Below, in pieces: positions 45,723 through 57,455 of a DNA stretch of 64,000 nt. The notes under the pieces were generated by a model, which was given only the letters and a program-made list of their open reading frames with translations, was not told the DNA's origin and ran no database searches. Position 1 is the first letter of the stretch. Every line of letters starts with the position of its first letter. Source of the stretch: Polaribacter gangjinensis (GTDB taxonomy: Bacteria > Bacteroidota > Bacteroidia > Flavobacteriales > Flavobacteriaceae); NCBI RefSeq assembly GCF_038024125.1, contig NZ_CP150662.1, positions 823,501 through 887,500 of the forward strand, read 5' to 3'. Position numbers and translations under genes: made by a program.

Positions 45723-45884
45723 TTATTTTTTTGGTCTAGATTCAGATGAAACAGTTAGTTTTTTTCTTCCTTTAGCTCTTCTACGTGCCAACACTTTTCT
45801 TCCATTAGCAGAAGCCATTCTTTCTCTGAAACCATGTTTGTTTCTTCTCTTTCTTTTTGATGGTTGGTATGTTCTTTTGCTCAT
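45723..45884 (-). CDS. rpmH: 50S ribosomal protein L34
   Basis: The minus strand encodes a 53-residue, very basic protein beginning [20 protein letters not shown] and continuing with [20 protein letters not shown], the universal L34 sequence. The C-terminal SSESRPKK extension is typical of Bacteroidota. It has its own promoter (45954-45984) and terminator. dnaA and rnpA, its usual neighbours in other phyla, are not present. Confidence 0.97.
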   Translation of the reverse strand: MSKRTYQPSKRKRRNKHGFRERMASANGRKVLARRRAKGRKKLTVSSESRPKK

Positions 45885-45953
45885 TTCTTTTTATCTTAAA
45901 TGTCTTCTAAACTAATTTTATATGCCATAAACGTACCTCGTTTAAAGCGTGGG

Positions 45954-45984
45954 CAAATATACAACTGTTTTTATTTTTGACAAA
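45954..45984 (-). promoter_or_regulatory. rpmH promoter
   Basis: On the minus strand TTTG (complement of 45981-45984) and TATATTTG (complement of 45954-45961) are exactly 19 bases apart, a textbook Bacteroidota promoter. The leader to the ATG is about 63 bases. Confidence 0.75.
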
Positions 45985-46061
45985 TAGTATTTGTAAAAAT
46001 TTTAAAAATATTTTTTACCTATTCAATCCTTCTCTTTTTTGAATGTTTTTAGTGTTTTTTA

Positions 46062-47724
<1,663 letters not shown>

Positions 47725-47867
47725 TTTAGGAATAGTATTTGAAACAAAAGTAAAAAAAAATATATAACAACAAAAAACCTTCATAAACTGGGTTTTTACC
47801 TACATTTGTCGCGCTTTTATCAATTCGTTTTTTTGATATACTGACAAATTGACATTTATACAAACAC

Positions 47868-49751
47868 ATGGAAGAAAAAAAATTCGACTACAATTCGCTA
47901 ATTGGTATGATCCTTTTAGGAGCAATCATGCTTTGGTATTTCAACACAAATGCACCTGAAGTTACGCCTGAGAAACCTTCAACAAAAAAAGAAAAAGTTG
48001 TTAAATCAAATACAGCAACTAAAAAAGCTGAAGAAAATTTAGCACCAACTTCATCCAATGATTCTTTAAAACAAATAGCATTGACCAATAAATTTGGGGC
48101 TTTTGCCTTTGGGGCTTTGCAAGCAAAAGAGGGTGTTACTGTTTTAGAAAATAATTTGGTAAAATTAACTGTTGATAATAAAGGCGGACAAATTGTAGAA
48201 GTTTTATTAAAAAAATATAAAACATACGACTCTTTGCCTTTGTATTTGATCAAAGATCAAAATGCTTCTTTCAACATCAATTTTGGTACCACTGACAACC
48301 GAATTTTAAATACCAAAGATTTATTTTTTGAGCCAACTTTCTCAAAAAATGGTAAAAGTCAAGTGTTGACTTTGAAATCAAAAGTTTCTGATTCGCAGTT
48401 TTTAGAATACAGATACGAAATGAAACCAAATGAATATATGGTTGATTTCTCAGTACGTTCTACTGGTTTAAATAATGTTTTCAATACCTCTAATCCAATA
48501 GTGTTAGATTGGAAATTAAATGCTTACAGAAATGAAAAAAGTATTCGCACTGAAAACACCATGTACTCTTATTTCTATTTTAAAGCTGAAGATGAAGTTG
48601 ATTATTTAAATGCTGGAAAATCTGAAGTTTTAAATAATGTGGATTGGGTTGCTTATAAACAACACTTTTTTACATCAAACTTGTTAACAGACAAACCTTT
48701 TGATAAAGCAACAGTTACTTCTACTGATTTAGTTTTAAATGAAGAAATTGACACTGTCTTTACCAAAAAATACGAACTGAAAACGCCTTTGGCTTTGGCT
48801 GGTGGTGAGTTGAATTACAACATGAAATGGTTTTACGGACCAAGTGATTATAATTTATTAAAAAATTATGAAAATACAGATTTAGCTGAAATTTCTGATT
48901 TAGGTTGGGGAATTTTTGGATTTTTAAACAGAGTTGTTTTTTATCCAGTTTTTAACTTTTTGAAAGGATTTTTATCCAATTTCGGATTGATAATCATTTT
49001 GATGACCATTGTTGTTCGAATTTTAATGTCGCCTTTGGTATATAAATCGTATTTATCAAGTGCCAAAATGAAAGTAATTCGCCCAGAATTAAATGCACTT
49101 TTAGAAAAATATCCTGGCAAAGAAAATGCTATGAAACGTCAACAAGAAACTATGGCAATTCAACGAAAAGCTGGTGTAAGCATGCTTTCTGGTTGTGTTC
49201 CTGCACTTTTACAGATGCCTGTTTTCTTTGCGTTGTTTAAATTTTTTCCAACAAATATTTCCTTAAGACAAGAAGGCTTTTTATGGGCACCAGACTTGTC
49301 TTCTTATGATACTATTTTTACCTTACCATTTTCAATTCCATTTTATGGTGATCACGTAAGTTTGTTCCCGATTTTGGCTTCAGTAGCTATTTTCTTTTAC
49401 ATGCAAATGAATCAAAGTCAGCAAGCAAATATGCAAATGCCACCTCAAGAAGGCATGCCTGATATGGCTAAAATGATGAAAATCATGATTTATTTATCAC
49501 CAATCATGATGTTATTTTTCTTTAACAATTATGCAAGTAGTTTGAGTTTATACTATTTTGTTTCGAATTTATTAACGATTTTCATCATGTTATTTATCAA
49601 ACATTTTGTTATTGATGAAGAAAAAATTCATGCTCAAATTGAGGAAAACAAGAAAAAACCTGTCAAAGTAAGTAAATTCAGACAACGAATTGACGATGCA
49701 ATGAAACAAGCACAAGAACAACAAGCTAAACAACAAAAGAAAAAGAAGTAG
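47868..49751 (+). CDS. yidC: Membrane protein insertase YidC
   Basis: This 627-residue inner-membrane protein has an N-terminal helix (about 13-25), a large periplasmic domain up to residue 350, then the conserved five-helix insertase core (ILMTIVVRILMSPLVYKSYLSSAKMKVIRPELNAL, then FKFFPTNISLRQEGFLW). The C-terminal tail is Lys- and Gln-rich, which can contact ribosomes. It inserts membrane proteins with or without SecYEG. A TACATTTG box at 47801-47808 lies 59 bases upstream without a clear -33 element. Confidence 0.97.
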   Translation: MEEKKFDYNSLIGMILLGAIMLWYFNTNAPEVTPEKPSTKKEKVVKSNTATKKAEENLAPTSSNDSLKQIALTNKFGAFAFGALQAKEGVTVLENNLVKLTVDNKGGQIVEVLLKKYKTYDSLPLYLIKDQNASFNINFGTTDNRILNTKDLFFEPTFSKNGKSQVLTLKSKVSDSQFLEYRYEMKPNEYMVDFSVRSTGLNNVFNTSNPIVLDWKLNAYRNEKSIRTENTMYSYFYFKAEDEVDYLNAGKSEVLNNVDWVAYKQHFFTSNLLTDKPFDKATVTSTDLVLNEEIDTVFTKKYELKTPLALAGGELNYNMKWFYGPSDYNLLKNYENTDLAEISDLGWGIFGFLNRVVFYPVFNFLKGFLSNFGLIIILMTIVVRILMSPLVYKSYLSSAKMKVIRPELNALLEKYPGKENAMKRQQETMAIQRKAGVSMLSGCVPALLQMPVFFALFKFFPTNISLRQEGFLWAPDLSSYDTIFTLPFSIPFYGDHVSLFPILASVAIFFYMQMNQSQQANMQMPPQEGMPDMAKMMKIMIYLSPIMMLFFFNNYASSLSLYYFVSNLLTIFIMLFIKHFVIDEEKIHAQIEENKKKPVKVSKFRQRIDDAMKQAQEQQAKQQKKKK

Positions 49752-49776
49752 GCTTTTCGCTTTTTAAAGATTATAA

Positions 49777-49808
49777 AAAACCCAAAACAATCAAGTTTTG
49801 GGTTTTTG
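49777..49808. terminator. Terminator after yidC
   Basis: A 13-base stem AAAAACCCAAAAC (49777-49789) pairs with 49796-49808 around a 6-base loop, with T-runs on both strands. It could also serve the convergent transporter gene, whose stop is 94 bases away. Confidence 0.87.
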
Positions 49809-49901
49809 GTTTTGTGATTTTTCCTTTTGATTTAATCGTTTTAAAAAACTAGCTTTGTTTTAAATTGATTAAAGTCAAACAATTACCTTAGATTTTTTTA
49901 G

Positions 49902-51236
49902 TTAATTTGATTCATAAAACGAAACTCTTCTCCCCTTAAACCACCCATAAAACAAAATATACCCATAGCAACCAATTGTCAATAAAAAGGCAGTTTTAAA
50001 TCCAAAGTTATCAATCAAATTTCCAAATGCAAAAGGAATGATGGCTCCACCTACAATTGCCATACACAACAATCCTGAAGCTTGCGCTTTTAAATCTCCC
50101 AAACCTTCTAAACTTAGTGTAAAAATTGTCGGAAACATAATCGAATTGAACAATCCAACAGCTAAAATAGCCCACATAGATAGCAATCCAGAGCTATTTA
50201 TAGAAATCAAAATCATGATAATTGCCATTGTTGCAAAGATGCTCAACACTTTTGCTGGCGCAAAAATTCTGGTTAAATATGCCCCAACAAAACGTCCAAT
50301 CATAGCTCCTCCCCAATAAAAAACGACAAAAATTCCCACTAAAGATTTTGGATCAGAATTGGAAAATGATTTGTTAAAAGTACTAGCAATGGTGTTTGCG
50401 ATGTTCATCATCAATTGATTTTCAGAGACAATTGCAGGCAAATTCATCTCTACAAAATAATTTACTAAAAAACTCCCAATAGCCACTTCTGCACCTACAT
50501 ACACAAAAATTCCTCCAACGCCCATCAACATCAATTTGTTTTTTAACAAAGAAAGATAACCTCCTTTCGGATTTTCTTGCATCACTTTTGGCAAATTGAT
50601 GAATGAAAAAATCAATGCCAAAATCACAATAAAAAACGAAATCATCAAAAAAGGCGTTTGTACTGTTGCTGCTTCAGCAATGAAATAATCGGATTTTTCT
50701 ACTTCCGTTAACAAATTAATTTCTTGTGATGTTTTGATGGAATCGCTCAACAAAAACAACGCACCAATTATAGGCGCAATTGTTGTACCTAAAGAATTAA
50801 AAGCTTGAGATAAATTCAAACGACTGCTTGCTCCATCTTCATTTCCCAACAAAGCAACATACGGATTTGCAGCCACTTGCAAAACTGTAATTCCTCCAGC
50901 CAATAAAAAATACCCTGCTAAAAAAATTCCGAAAATTCTAAATTCTGCTGCTGGATAAAACAACAAACAACCTGCAGCCATGATTAACAATCCCAACACA
51001 ATGCCTTTTTTGTATCCAATTTTGGATAATAAAAATCCTGCAGGAACTGAAAATACAAAAAATGCCATGAAAAAAGCAAATTGTACCAAAACCGTTTTTG
51101 CATACGACATTTCAAAAACATCTTTTAATCTTGGCACCAAACTATCAACCAAAACTGTGATAAATCCCCAAAGAAAAAAGAGTGTTGTTAAAAAAATAAA
51201 ACCACTTTTATACGATTTTTGATTGACTTTTGACAT
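49902..51236 (-). CDS. Sugar MFS transporter of the FucP type
   Basis: This 444-residue, 12-helix carrier has FLWGFITVLVDSLVPRLKDVFEMSY at its N-terminus and the GYKKGI and LNLSQAFNSLGTTIAPIIGA motifs of the FucP/NagP-type sugar:proton symporters. In this locus it follows GH92 and glycosylasparaginase by 2-4 base gaps, so it most likely imports mannose or N-acetylglucosamine set free by those enzymes. Fucose is possible but no fucosidase is nearby. Confidence 0.9.
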   Translation of the reverse strand: MSKVNQKSYKSGFIFLTTLFFLWGFITVLVDSLVPRLKDVFEMSYAKTVLVQFAFFMAFFVFSVPAGFLLSKIGYKKGIVLGLLIMAAGCLLFYPAAEFRIFGIFLAGYFLLAGGITVLQVAANPYVALLGNEDGASSRLNLSQAFNSLGTTIAPIIGALFLLSDSIKTSQEINLLTEVEKSDYFIAEAATVQTPFLMISFFIVILALIFSFINLPKVMQENPKGGYLSLLKNKLMLMGVGGIFVYVGAEVAIGSFLVNYFVEMNLPAIVSENQLMMNIANTIASTFNKSFSNSDPKSLVGIFVVFYWGGAMIGRFVGAYLTRIFAPAKVLSIFATMAIIMILISINSSGLLSMWAILAVGLFNSIMFPTIFTLSLEGLGDLKAQASGLLCMAIVGGAIIPFAFGNLIDNFGFKTAFLLTIGCYGYILFYGWFKGRRVSFYESN

Positions 51237-51238
51237 GG

Positions 51239-52234
51239 TTATCCTTTGTTATAAAAATCTGATTTGATGTTTTTATTTTCTCCATTTTGATATACATTGT
51301 AGCTAAACCATTCGTGAATGGAATAACCACCAATTTCGCCTTGTTTATTTAAAGCAATATAACCCACTTGAAAATCCTTGAAATTTTTTCCCGGTTTTTT
51401 CACTATTCTATCAATCGCAATTTCACAGGCTTCTTGTGGCGATTTTCCTTGACGCATCAATTCTACAATCAAAAAACTGCCCACTGTTTTCAAAACTTCT
51501 TCTCCCAAACCAGTAGCTGATGCGCCACCAATTTCATTATCTACAAACAAACCTCCTCCAATTATAGGCGAATCTCCTACTCTACCAGCCATTTTATAAG
51601 CCAAACCACTTGTAGTGCAAGCCCCAGAAATATTGCCATCTTTGTCAATTGCCAACATGCCAATCGTATCATGATTTTCGATATTAATGATAGGTTTGTA
51701 TTCGGATGTTTCTTTCCATTTTTCCCACGCTTTTTTGGAAGCTTCTGTCAATAAATCTTCTTTCTCAAAGCCTTTTGAAATGGCAAATTGTTGAGCTCCT
51801 TCTCCAACCAACATCACGTGAGGTGTTTCTTCCATCACTTTTCTAGCCACAGAAACCACATGTTTGATGTTTTTTACCGCCAAAACCGCTCCATAATTCC
51901 CTTTAGAATCCATAATACAGGCATCTAAAGTGACATTCCCATCTCTGTCTGGCAAACCACCTTTTCCTACAGATTGTCCTTTTTCATTGGCTTCTTCAAT
52001 TCTGCAACCTTGCTCAACAGCATCCAAAGCTGAGCCTCCATTTTCCAAAACTTTTGCAGCAGTTTCAACTGCCAAAGGTGTATCCCAAGTTGCAATTACC
52101 AAAGGTCTGATTGGTGTTGAAATCAAAGCAGTTTTTTTTGCCGGTTTTTCATCACAACTTGACAAAGTATTGGAAACTGCCATCAAACCAACAGTAGTTG
52201 CCAAACTATTTTTTATAAAATTTCTACGTTTCAT
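51239..52234 (-). CDS. Glycosylasparaginase (aspartylglucosaminidase)
   Basis: This 331-residue Ntn-hydrolase splits the GlcNAc-Asn bond of glycoasparagines after proteolysis of the protein. It self-cleaves before Thr190 in IENHDTIGMLA to expose the nucleophile; GRVGDSPIIGGGLFVDN and TGLGE are further active-site blocks. The N-terminus has a twin-arginine motif (MKRRNFIKNS) and a lipobox Cys27 (LSSC), so it is probably a Tat-exported lipoprotein. It closely resembles the well-studied enzyme of Elizabethkingia (Flavobacterium) meningoseptica. Lies between GH92 (4-base gap) and the transporter (2-base gap). Confidence 0.95.
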   Translation of the reverse strand: MKRRNFIKNSLATTVGLMAVSNTLSSCDEKPAKKTALISTPIRPLVIATWDTPLAVETAAKVLENGGSALDAVEQGCRIEEANEKGQSVGKGGLPDRDGNVTLDACIMDSKGNYGAVLAVKNIKHVVSVARKVMEETPHVMLVGEGAQQFAISKGFEKEDLLTEASKKAWEKWKETSEYKPIINIENHDTIGMLAIDKDGNISGACTTSGLAYKMAGRVGDSPIIGGGLFVDNEIGGASATGLGEEVLKTVGSFLIVELMRQGKSPQEACEIAIDRIVKKPGKNFKDFQVGYIALNKQGEIGGYSIHEWFSYNVYQNGENKNIKSDFYNKG

Positions 52235-52238
52235 GTTC

Positions 52239-55163
52239 TTAATTTATTTGAATTTCATCTATAAACAACCAACTTCTTCCATTTTCTTTAAAGCCTAAAT
52301 GCCAAGTAGGAAGTGTACCTAATTTTTTCGCAATTACTTTTACGTAACGTGCATTTCCTAATTTTAATAATTTCATAGATTCTATAGTTACAATTTCTTC
52401 ATTTTTAGGAATTGGAAAAGAGAAATTATCGATTTTTTTAAAAACTTTTCCATCAATGGAAGTGTAAATTTCTACTGATTTTGGTAAGAAAATCCAACTT
52501 CTTTGATCTTTTAAAAAATTGATTTGGAGTTGTTGAATTGGTTTTACAGCACCCAAATCAACAATTGCAATTATATCTGTATCAAAATACCCTTGCCAAG
52601 TTCCCGTTCTAAAATCTTCTGTTCCTAAAACGCCATCAATCAAGGCATTATCACCACCTGCATTGTATTGATTTGCATATTCAGATTGCAAATCAATTTT
52701 GATATTTGGATTGATTTTGTAAAATTCGGTTTTTATTATTGCACTTTTTGAGGTTCCTTTTTGAGCAAATACTTTAAATGTTGCTTTTTCAGAAATGATA
52801 AATGGCTTTTTATATTGTTCAAATCCATTTCCCAAACTATAATAAATCTGAGAATCTTTTTCAGCAATAGCAAGCGTAATAGTCGTCTTTTCTTTAAACG
52901 CAATATCACCTTTTGCAATAAAAGGTGCAGCAACAATTAAATGTTCTTTAATTTCTGTTGATGGAATAAATGCATCTTTTGTTCCCCAATTTGTAGGTTT
53001 GTTGGTCATTTCAAAAATCAAGGTTCCACCATTGATAATGTCTTGATGATTTAGGTAAGAATACTCATAATTTTTACCATTTAATTTTATTGATTTGATG
53101 TATTTATTTTCAGCTGAATTATTTTTTGCTTGAATTGTAAAAGATTTTCCATTTTCTAAATTGATGGTTGCTTTATCAAACAACGGACTTCCAATAATAT
53201 ATTGATTAGAGCCTGGAGTTACAGGATAAAATCCCAAAGAACTGAAAATATACCAAGCACTCATTTGTCCACAATCTTCATTTCCTGAAATTCCATCAGG
53301 TGTATTTTGATACATTTCTGATAAAATTTGACGCACTTTTTCTTGCGTTTTCGAAGGTTTATTCACGAAATTATACAAATAAGCCATGTGATGACTTGGT
53401 TCATTTCCATGTGCATATTGCCCAATCAAACCTGTAATATCTGCTTGATCTCTTCCTGAAGTTTCCTTTTTTGCAGTGAATAGTTTATCCAATTGATTTT
53501 CTAATGACTTTTTTCCTCCCAATAAATTTGCAAATCCAGTAATATCTTGCGGAACATAAAAACTGTATTGCCAAGCATTTGCCTCAGTATAATTGAAATT
53601 TACTTCATAAGGATCAAATGGCGAAAACCAGGTATTTTTAAAACGACCTCGCATAAATTGCGTTTCGGGATCAAAAACGTTTTTATAATTCTGAGCTCTT
53701 TCAATAAAGATTTTGTAATCATTTTCCTTGCCCAAAGATTTTGCCATTTGCGCAATTGTCCAATCATCATAGGCATATTCTAGGGTTTTTGAAACAGATT
53801 CTGATTCTTTCTCCACAGGAATAAATCCGAATTTTTTATAAGATTCCAATCCCAATTTATCTTGCATTGCAGAATGTTTCATCGCTTCAAAAGCCTTTTC
53901 TGCATCATAATTTTTGATTCCTTTCAAAAAAGCATCTGCAATCACAGGCACTGCATGATAACCAATCATACACCCTGTGTAATTTGCGGCTAAATCCCAA
54001 ATGGGCATGATGCCACCTTCATCATATTTTGCTAAAAAAGTGTTGATAAAATCATTGGTTCGTTTTTGCTCAATGATGGTGTATAAAGGATGTGCTGCTC
54101 TGTAAGTATCCCACAAAGAAAAAACGGTATAATATTCAAAATCAGCTGTTTGATTAATTTCTAAATCCATTCCTCTGTATCTTCCATCTACATCTTGATA
54201 CAAATTCGGAGCAATCATTGTATGATATAAAGACGTATAAAAATTGATTTTATTGTTTTCGTTTTTATCTTCAACAACGATTTTTCCCAATTGCTTTTCC
54301 CAAGTTTCTTGGGCTATTTTTTTTACTTCATCAAAAGATTTATTTCCTATTTCTTGTTCTAAATTTTTCGCTGAACCATCTATATCAACCGCAGAAATTC
54401 CCACTTTTACTTCTATAGTATTTCCATCATTTTCATCAAATTCGAAAGCAGCTTTGACTGATTTTCCTTCCGTTTTTTCATTCAAATAGCTAATATTTTT
54501 GATTTTTTTCGAAAATTTGATGGTATAAAATAACTGTTGATTGGTTGCCCAAGCTTTTGAATGTCTATAACCTTGAATGGTATTTTCATCTGTAACTAGT
54601 ATTTTAGAATCCAAAACTTCATCACGATGTTCCAAATCTAGAATGATAATTTGTTTTGAATTTTTAGGAAATTGATATTGATGAATGCCACTTCTTTTGG
54701 AAACTGTCAAAGCAACATCAATATTAGTATCATCCAAATGCACTTTATAAAAACCAGGTTCTGCAATTTCTTTGTTGTGAGAAAACTTAGATTTATAACC
54801 TTCTTTTCCATCTGCTCCATTGTTAAAAATAATTTTATTAGTGGGCATCAACAAAATATCTCCATAATCAGAAACGCCAGTTCCACTTAAATGTGTGTGT
54901 GAAAAACCATAAATCTCACTATCAGAATAATGATATCCTGAGCAGCCATCCCAACCATCCAAACGTGTATCAGGAGAAAGTTGCATCATTCCAAAAGGCA
55001 TAGTCGCTCCCGGAAAAGTGTGACCATGACCACCTGTCCCTATAAAAGGATTCACATAATCAATTCGTTTTTTGATTTTTTTAGCAATTGTTGATTTTGA
55101 ACCAGAATTACAAGAAAAAAACAGCAATAGCGAAACTAAAATTGCATAAAATTGTATTTTCAT
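52239..55163 (-). CDS. GH92 alpha-mannosidase lipoprotein with C-terminal carbohydrate-binding-like module
   Basis: This 974-residue lipoprotein (lipobox around LLLFFSC) has the GH92 core: VNPFIGTGGHGHTFPGATMPFG, GFSHTHLSGTG, YHTMIAPNLYQD and the acid-base region in SGNEDCGQMSAWY. GH92 enzymes remove alpha-mannose from high-mannose N-glycans with inversion and calcium. After the core, near residues 745-815, is a chitobiase-C-like segment, and then a discoidin-like domain (ALIDGVLGTEDF, WIFLPKSVEIY, WLFIDEIQIN). A similar module ends the divergent GH20 gene. First gene of a minus-strand operon. Confidence 0.95.
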   Translation of the reverse strand: MKIQFYAILVSLLLFFSCNSGSKSTIAKKIKKRIDYVNPFIGTGGHGHTFPGATMPFGMMQLSPDTRLDGWDGCSGYHYSDSEIYGFSHTHLSGTGVSDYGDILLMPTNKIIFNNGADGKEGYKSKFSHNKEIAEPGFYKVHLDDTNIDVALTVSKRSGIHQYQFPKNSKQIIILDLEHRDEVLDSKILVTDENTIQGYRHSKAWATNQQLFYTIKFSKKIKNISYLNEKTEGKSVKAAFEFDENDGNTIEVKVGISAVDIDGSAKNLEQEIGNKSFDEVKKIAQETWEKQLGKIVVEDKNENNKINFYTSLYHTMIAPNLYQDVDGRYRGMDLEINQTADFEYYTVFSLWDTYRAAHPLYTIIEQKRTNDFINTFLAKYDEGGIMPIWDLAANYTGCMIGYHAVPVIADAFLKGIKNYDAEKAFEAMKHSAMQDKLGLESYKKFGFIPVEKESESVSKTLEYAYDDWTIAQMAKSLGKENDYKIFIERAQNYKNVFDPETQFMRGRFKNTWFSPFDPYEVNFNYTEANAWQYSFYVPQDITGFANLLGGKKSLENQLDKLFTAKKETSGRDQADITGLIGQYAHGNEPSHHMAYLYNFVNKPSKTQEKVRQILSEMYQNTPDGISGNEDCGQMSAWYIFSSLGFYPVTPGSNQYIIGSPLFDKATINLENGKSFTIQAKNNSAENKYIKSIKLNGKNYEYSYLNHQDIINGGTLIFEMTNKPTNWGTKDAFIPSTEIKEHLIVAAPFIAKGDIAFKEKTTITLAIAEKDSQIYYSLGNGFEQYKKPFIISEKATFKVFAQKGTSKSAIIKTEFYKINPNIKIDLQSEYANQYNAGGDNALIDGVLGTEDFRTGTWQGYFDTDIIAIVDLGAVKPIQQLQINFLKDQRSWIFLPKSVEIYTSIDGKVFKKIDNFSFPIPKNEEIVTIESMKLLKLGNARYVKVIAKKLGTLPTWHLGFKENGRSWLFIDEIQIN

Positions 55164-55202
55164 GGAAATAGATTGTTACTTTTATGCACACAAGATAGTA
55201 AA
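55164..55202. promoter_or_regulatory. Compact divergent promoter region of the N-glycan locus
   Basis: Only 39 bases separate the GH92 and GH20 start codons. Promoter-like words occur on both strands (TTACTTTTATG on plus, TATCTTG on minus) but neither is a full consensus. Both operons would have to share this space or have elements inside the coding regions. Confidence 0.4.
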
Positions 55203-57455
55203 ATGAAAATTCACGGTTATTTAAAATTTATAATTCTTTTATTTTTCTTTGGATGTACCTCAGAAAATGCAAAACCAATAGAACCCAGCATCATTCCCAA
55301 ACCACTTTATCAAAAAATTACTGATGGATTTTTTTTATTGGATGAAAATTCTTCCATTGAAAGTGAAAAATCATTCACAAAAATTGCTGATTTTTTAAAA
55401 AATTCTTTGAAAGAATTTCATAAAATCCGATTATCATCAAAAAAGGATGCAAAAAAAATAGTTTTTAATTTCGATTCAACTATTAAAAATGAAGAAGGAT
55501 ATCATTTAGAAATCAATAAAAATCAAATAAAAATAAGCGCAAAATCAAGCAAAGGTGCATTTTACGCTGTGCAAAGTTTATTGCAATTAATTCCTTCAAA
55601 AACAACATCAAAATCCATTGCCATTCAGTGTTTAGAAATAAAAGATGAGCCAAAATTTGCATACAGAGGCATGCATTTGGATGTTTCTCGTCATTTTTTT
55701 TCAGTTGATTTTATCAAAAAATACCTGGATTTGATGGCAATGCTGAAAATGAATACGTTTCATTGGCACTTAACTGATGATCAAGGTTGGAGAATTGAAA
55801 TTAAAAAATATCCAAAATTGCAAGAAATTGCAGCTTTTAGAAAGGAAACTTTGATAGGTCATTATTCTGATGAACCACAACAATTTGACGGAAAAAAATA
55901 TGGCGGATTTTACACACAAAAACAAATAAAAGAAATTGTAAGTTATGCCTCTGAAAGGCAAATTACAGTAATTCCAGAAATTGAAATGCCTGGCCATTCA
56001 CAAGCAGCAATTGCAGCTTATCCTGAATTAGGCTGTACCAAAAAACAAGTTGAAGTTGCCACAAAATGGGGAGTTTTTGAAGATATTTATTGTACAAATG
56101 AAAACACTTTCGAGTTTCTTGAGGATGTTATTGATGAAGTTATTCCTTTATTTCCAGGAAAATATATTCATATTGGTGGAGATGAAGCTCCAAAAACTCG
56201 ATGGGAAAATTGTGTACAATGTCAAAAAAATATCAAAGAAAAAGGATTGAAAGATGCTCATGGATTGCAAAGTTATTTTATAACTCGAATGGAAAAATAC
56301 ATCAATTTTAAAGGAAAATTAATTATTGGTTGGGATGAAATTTTAGAAGGTGGTTTAGCACCCAATGCAACTGTGATGTCATGGAGAGGAAATCAAGGTG
56401 CTATTGATGCTGCCAAACAAAAACACACTGTAATTTTAACTCCAAATTCGCATTGTTATTTTGATTATTATCAATCTGAAAATGAGGATGAACCTTTGGC
56501 AATTGGCGGTTTTTTACCTTTGGAAAAAGTGTACAATTTCAATCCAATTCCTGATGAATTGACAGCAGAGGAGGCCAAATATGTGTTGGGCGCACAAGGA
56601 AATATTTGGACAGAATATTTATCAACTCCTGAAAAAGTAGAATACATGGCATTTCCAAGAATGGTTGCTTTGAGCGAAGTTGTTTGGAGTGATGCTACCA
56701 AAAATTATACAAATTTTGTAAAACGTTTAGAACAATTCAATAAAAAATTGAAGGTTTTAAAGGTAAATTATGCCAATCATTTGTATGAAGTTTCTGGAAA
56801 ATTACAAAATGAAAATGGTAGGTTGAATTATCAATTAGAGACAATTACCGACAAGAAAATTGTGTATACTTTAGATGGAAAAAATGAAAATTTAGTTTAT
56901 AAAAATCCCATTCCTATTGAAAAATCAACTTCTATAAAAGCATTTGTGGTTGATGAAAATCAAGAAAAATTAGGGGCTGTTTTTGCACAAAAAATCAATT
57001 TGCACAAAGCAGTTGGGCAAAAAATAACGCTAAATATTGAACCTCATAAAGCATATAATTCAGGAGGAAAACAAGCACTCATAAACGGAATTTCTGGAAA
57101 TAACAAACGATTTGGAGATCGTGAATGGTTGGGTTTTTCAGGTGAAGATTTAGAAATTACTATCGAATTTAACAAACCCACTGAAATAAATACGATTTCA
57201 ACACGCTTTCACAATGGAAATGGTCAATGGATTTATGCACCTAAAGAAATCTCTATTGAGTTTGATAATGAAGAAAAAAGAAGTTTTGTGCTTAAAAATA
57301 ATCGTGATTTGTTGGTGAATTTTAATGAAAAGTTTGAACAAAAAGTAATAAAAAAAATAAAATTAACCATTCCAAATTACGGAATTATTCCAGAAGGAAA
57401 ACAAGGCGCAGGAAACAAAGCTTGGACATTTATTGATGAAATAGTTTTTGAATAA
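55203..57455 (+). CDS. GH20 beta-N-acetylhexosaminidase lipoprotein
   Basis: This 750-residue lipoprotein (FFFGCTS lipobox; start at ATG 55203) has the GH20b domain and catalytic barrel: HLDVSRHFFSVDFIKKYLD, WHLTDDQGWRIEIKKYP, EIEMPGHSQAA and the Asp327-Glu328 pair in HIGGDEAPKTRW. It removes beta-GlcNAc, including the chitobiose core. The C-terminus has a chitobiase-C-like segment and a discoidin-like module (ALINGISGNNK, WIYAPKEISIEF, WTFIDEIVFE) resembling that of the divergent GH92. The stop overlaps cutC by one base. Confidence 0.95.
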   Translation: MKIHGYLKFIILLFFFGCTSENAKPIEPSIIPKPLYQKITDGFFLLDENSSIESEKSFTKIADFLKNSLKEFHKIRLSSKKDAKKIVFNFDSTIKNEEGYHLEINKNQIKISAKSSKGAFYAVQSLLQLIPSKTTSKSIAIQCLEIKDEPKFAYRGMHLDVSRHFFSVDFIKKYLDLMAMLKMNTFHWHLTDDQGWRIEIKKYPKLQEIAAFRKETLIGHYSDEPQQFDGKKYGGFYTQKQIKEIVSYASERQITVIPEIEMPGHSQAAIAAYPELGCTKKQVEVATKWGVFEDIYCTNENTFEFLEDVIDEVIPLFPGKYIHIGGDEAPKTRWENCVQCQKNIKEKGLKDAHGLQSYFITRMEKYINFKGKLIIGWDEILEGGLAPNATVMSWRGNQGAIDAAKQKHTVILTPNSHCYFDYYQSENEDEPLAIGGFLPLEKVYNFNPIPDELTAEEAKYVLGAQGNIWTEYLSTPEKVEYMAFPRMVALSEVVWSDATKNYTNFVKRLEQFNKKLKVLKVNYANHLYEVSGKLQNENGRLNYQLETITDKKIVYTLDGKNENLVYKNPIPIEKSTSIKAFVVDENQEKLGAVFAQKINLHKAVGQKITLNIEPHKAYNSGGKQALINGISGNNKRFGDREWLGFSGEDLEITIEFNKPTEINTISTRFHNGNGQWIYAPKEISIEFDNEEKRSFVLKNNRDLLVNFNEKFEQKVIKKIKLTIPNYGIIPEGKQGAGNKAWTFIDEIVFE

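Noticed and set aside
55152..55202. A longer start for the GH20 gene overlapping the GH92 start
   Set aside because: The added residues would bury the lipoprotein signal; ATG 55203 gives a normal lipobox.
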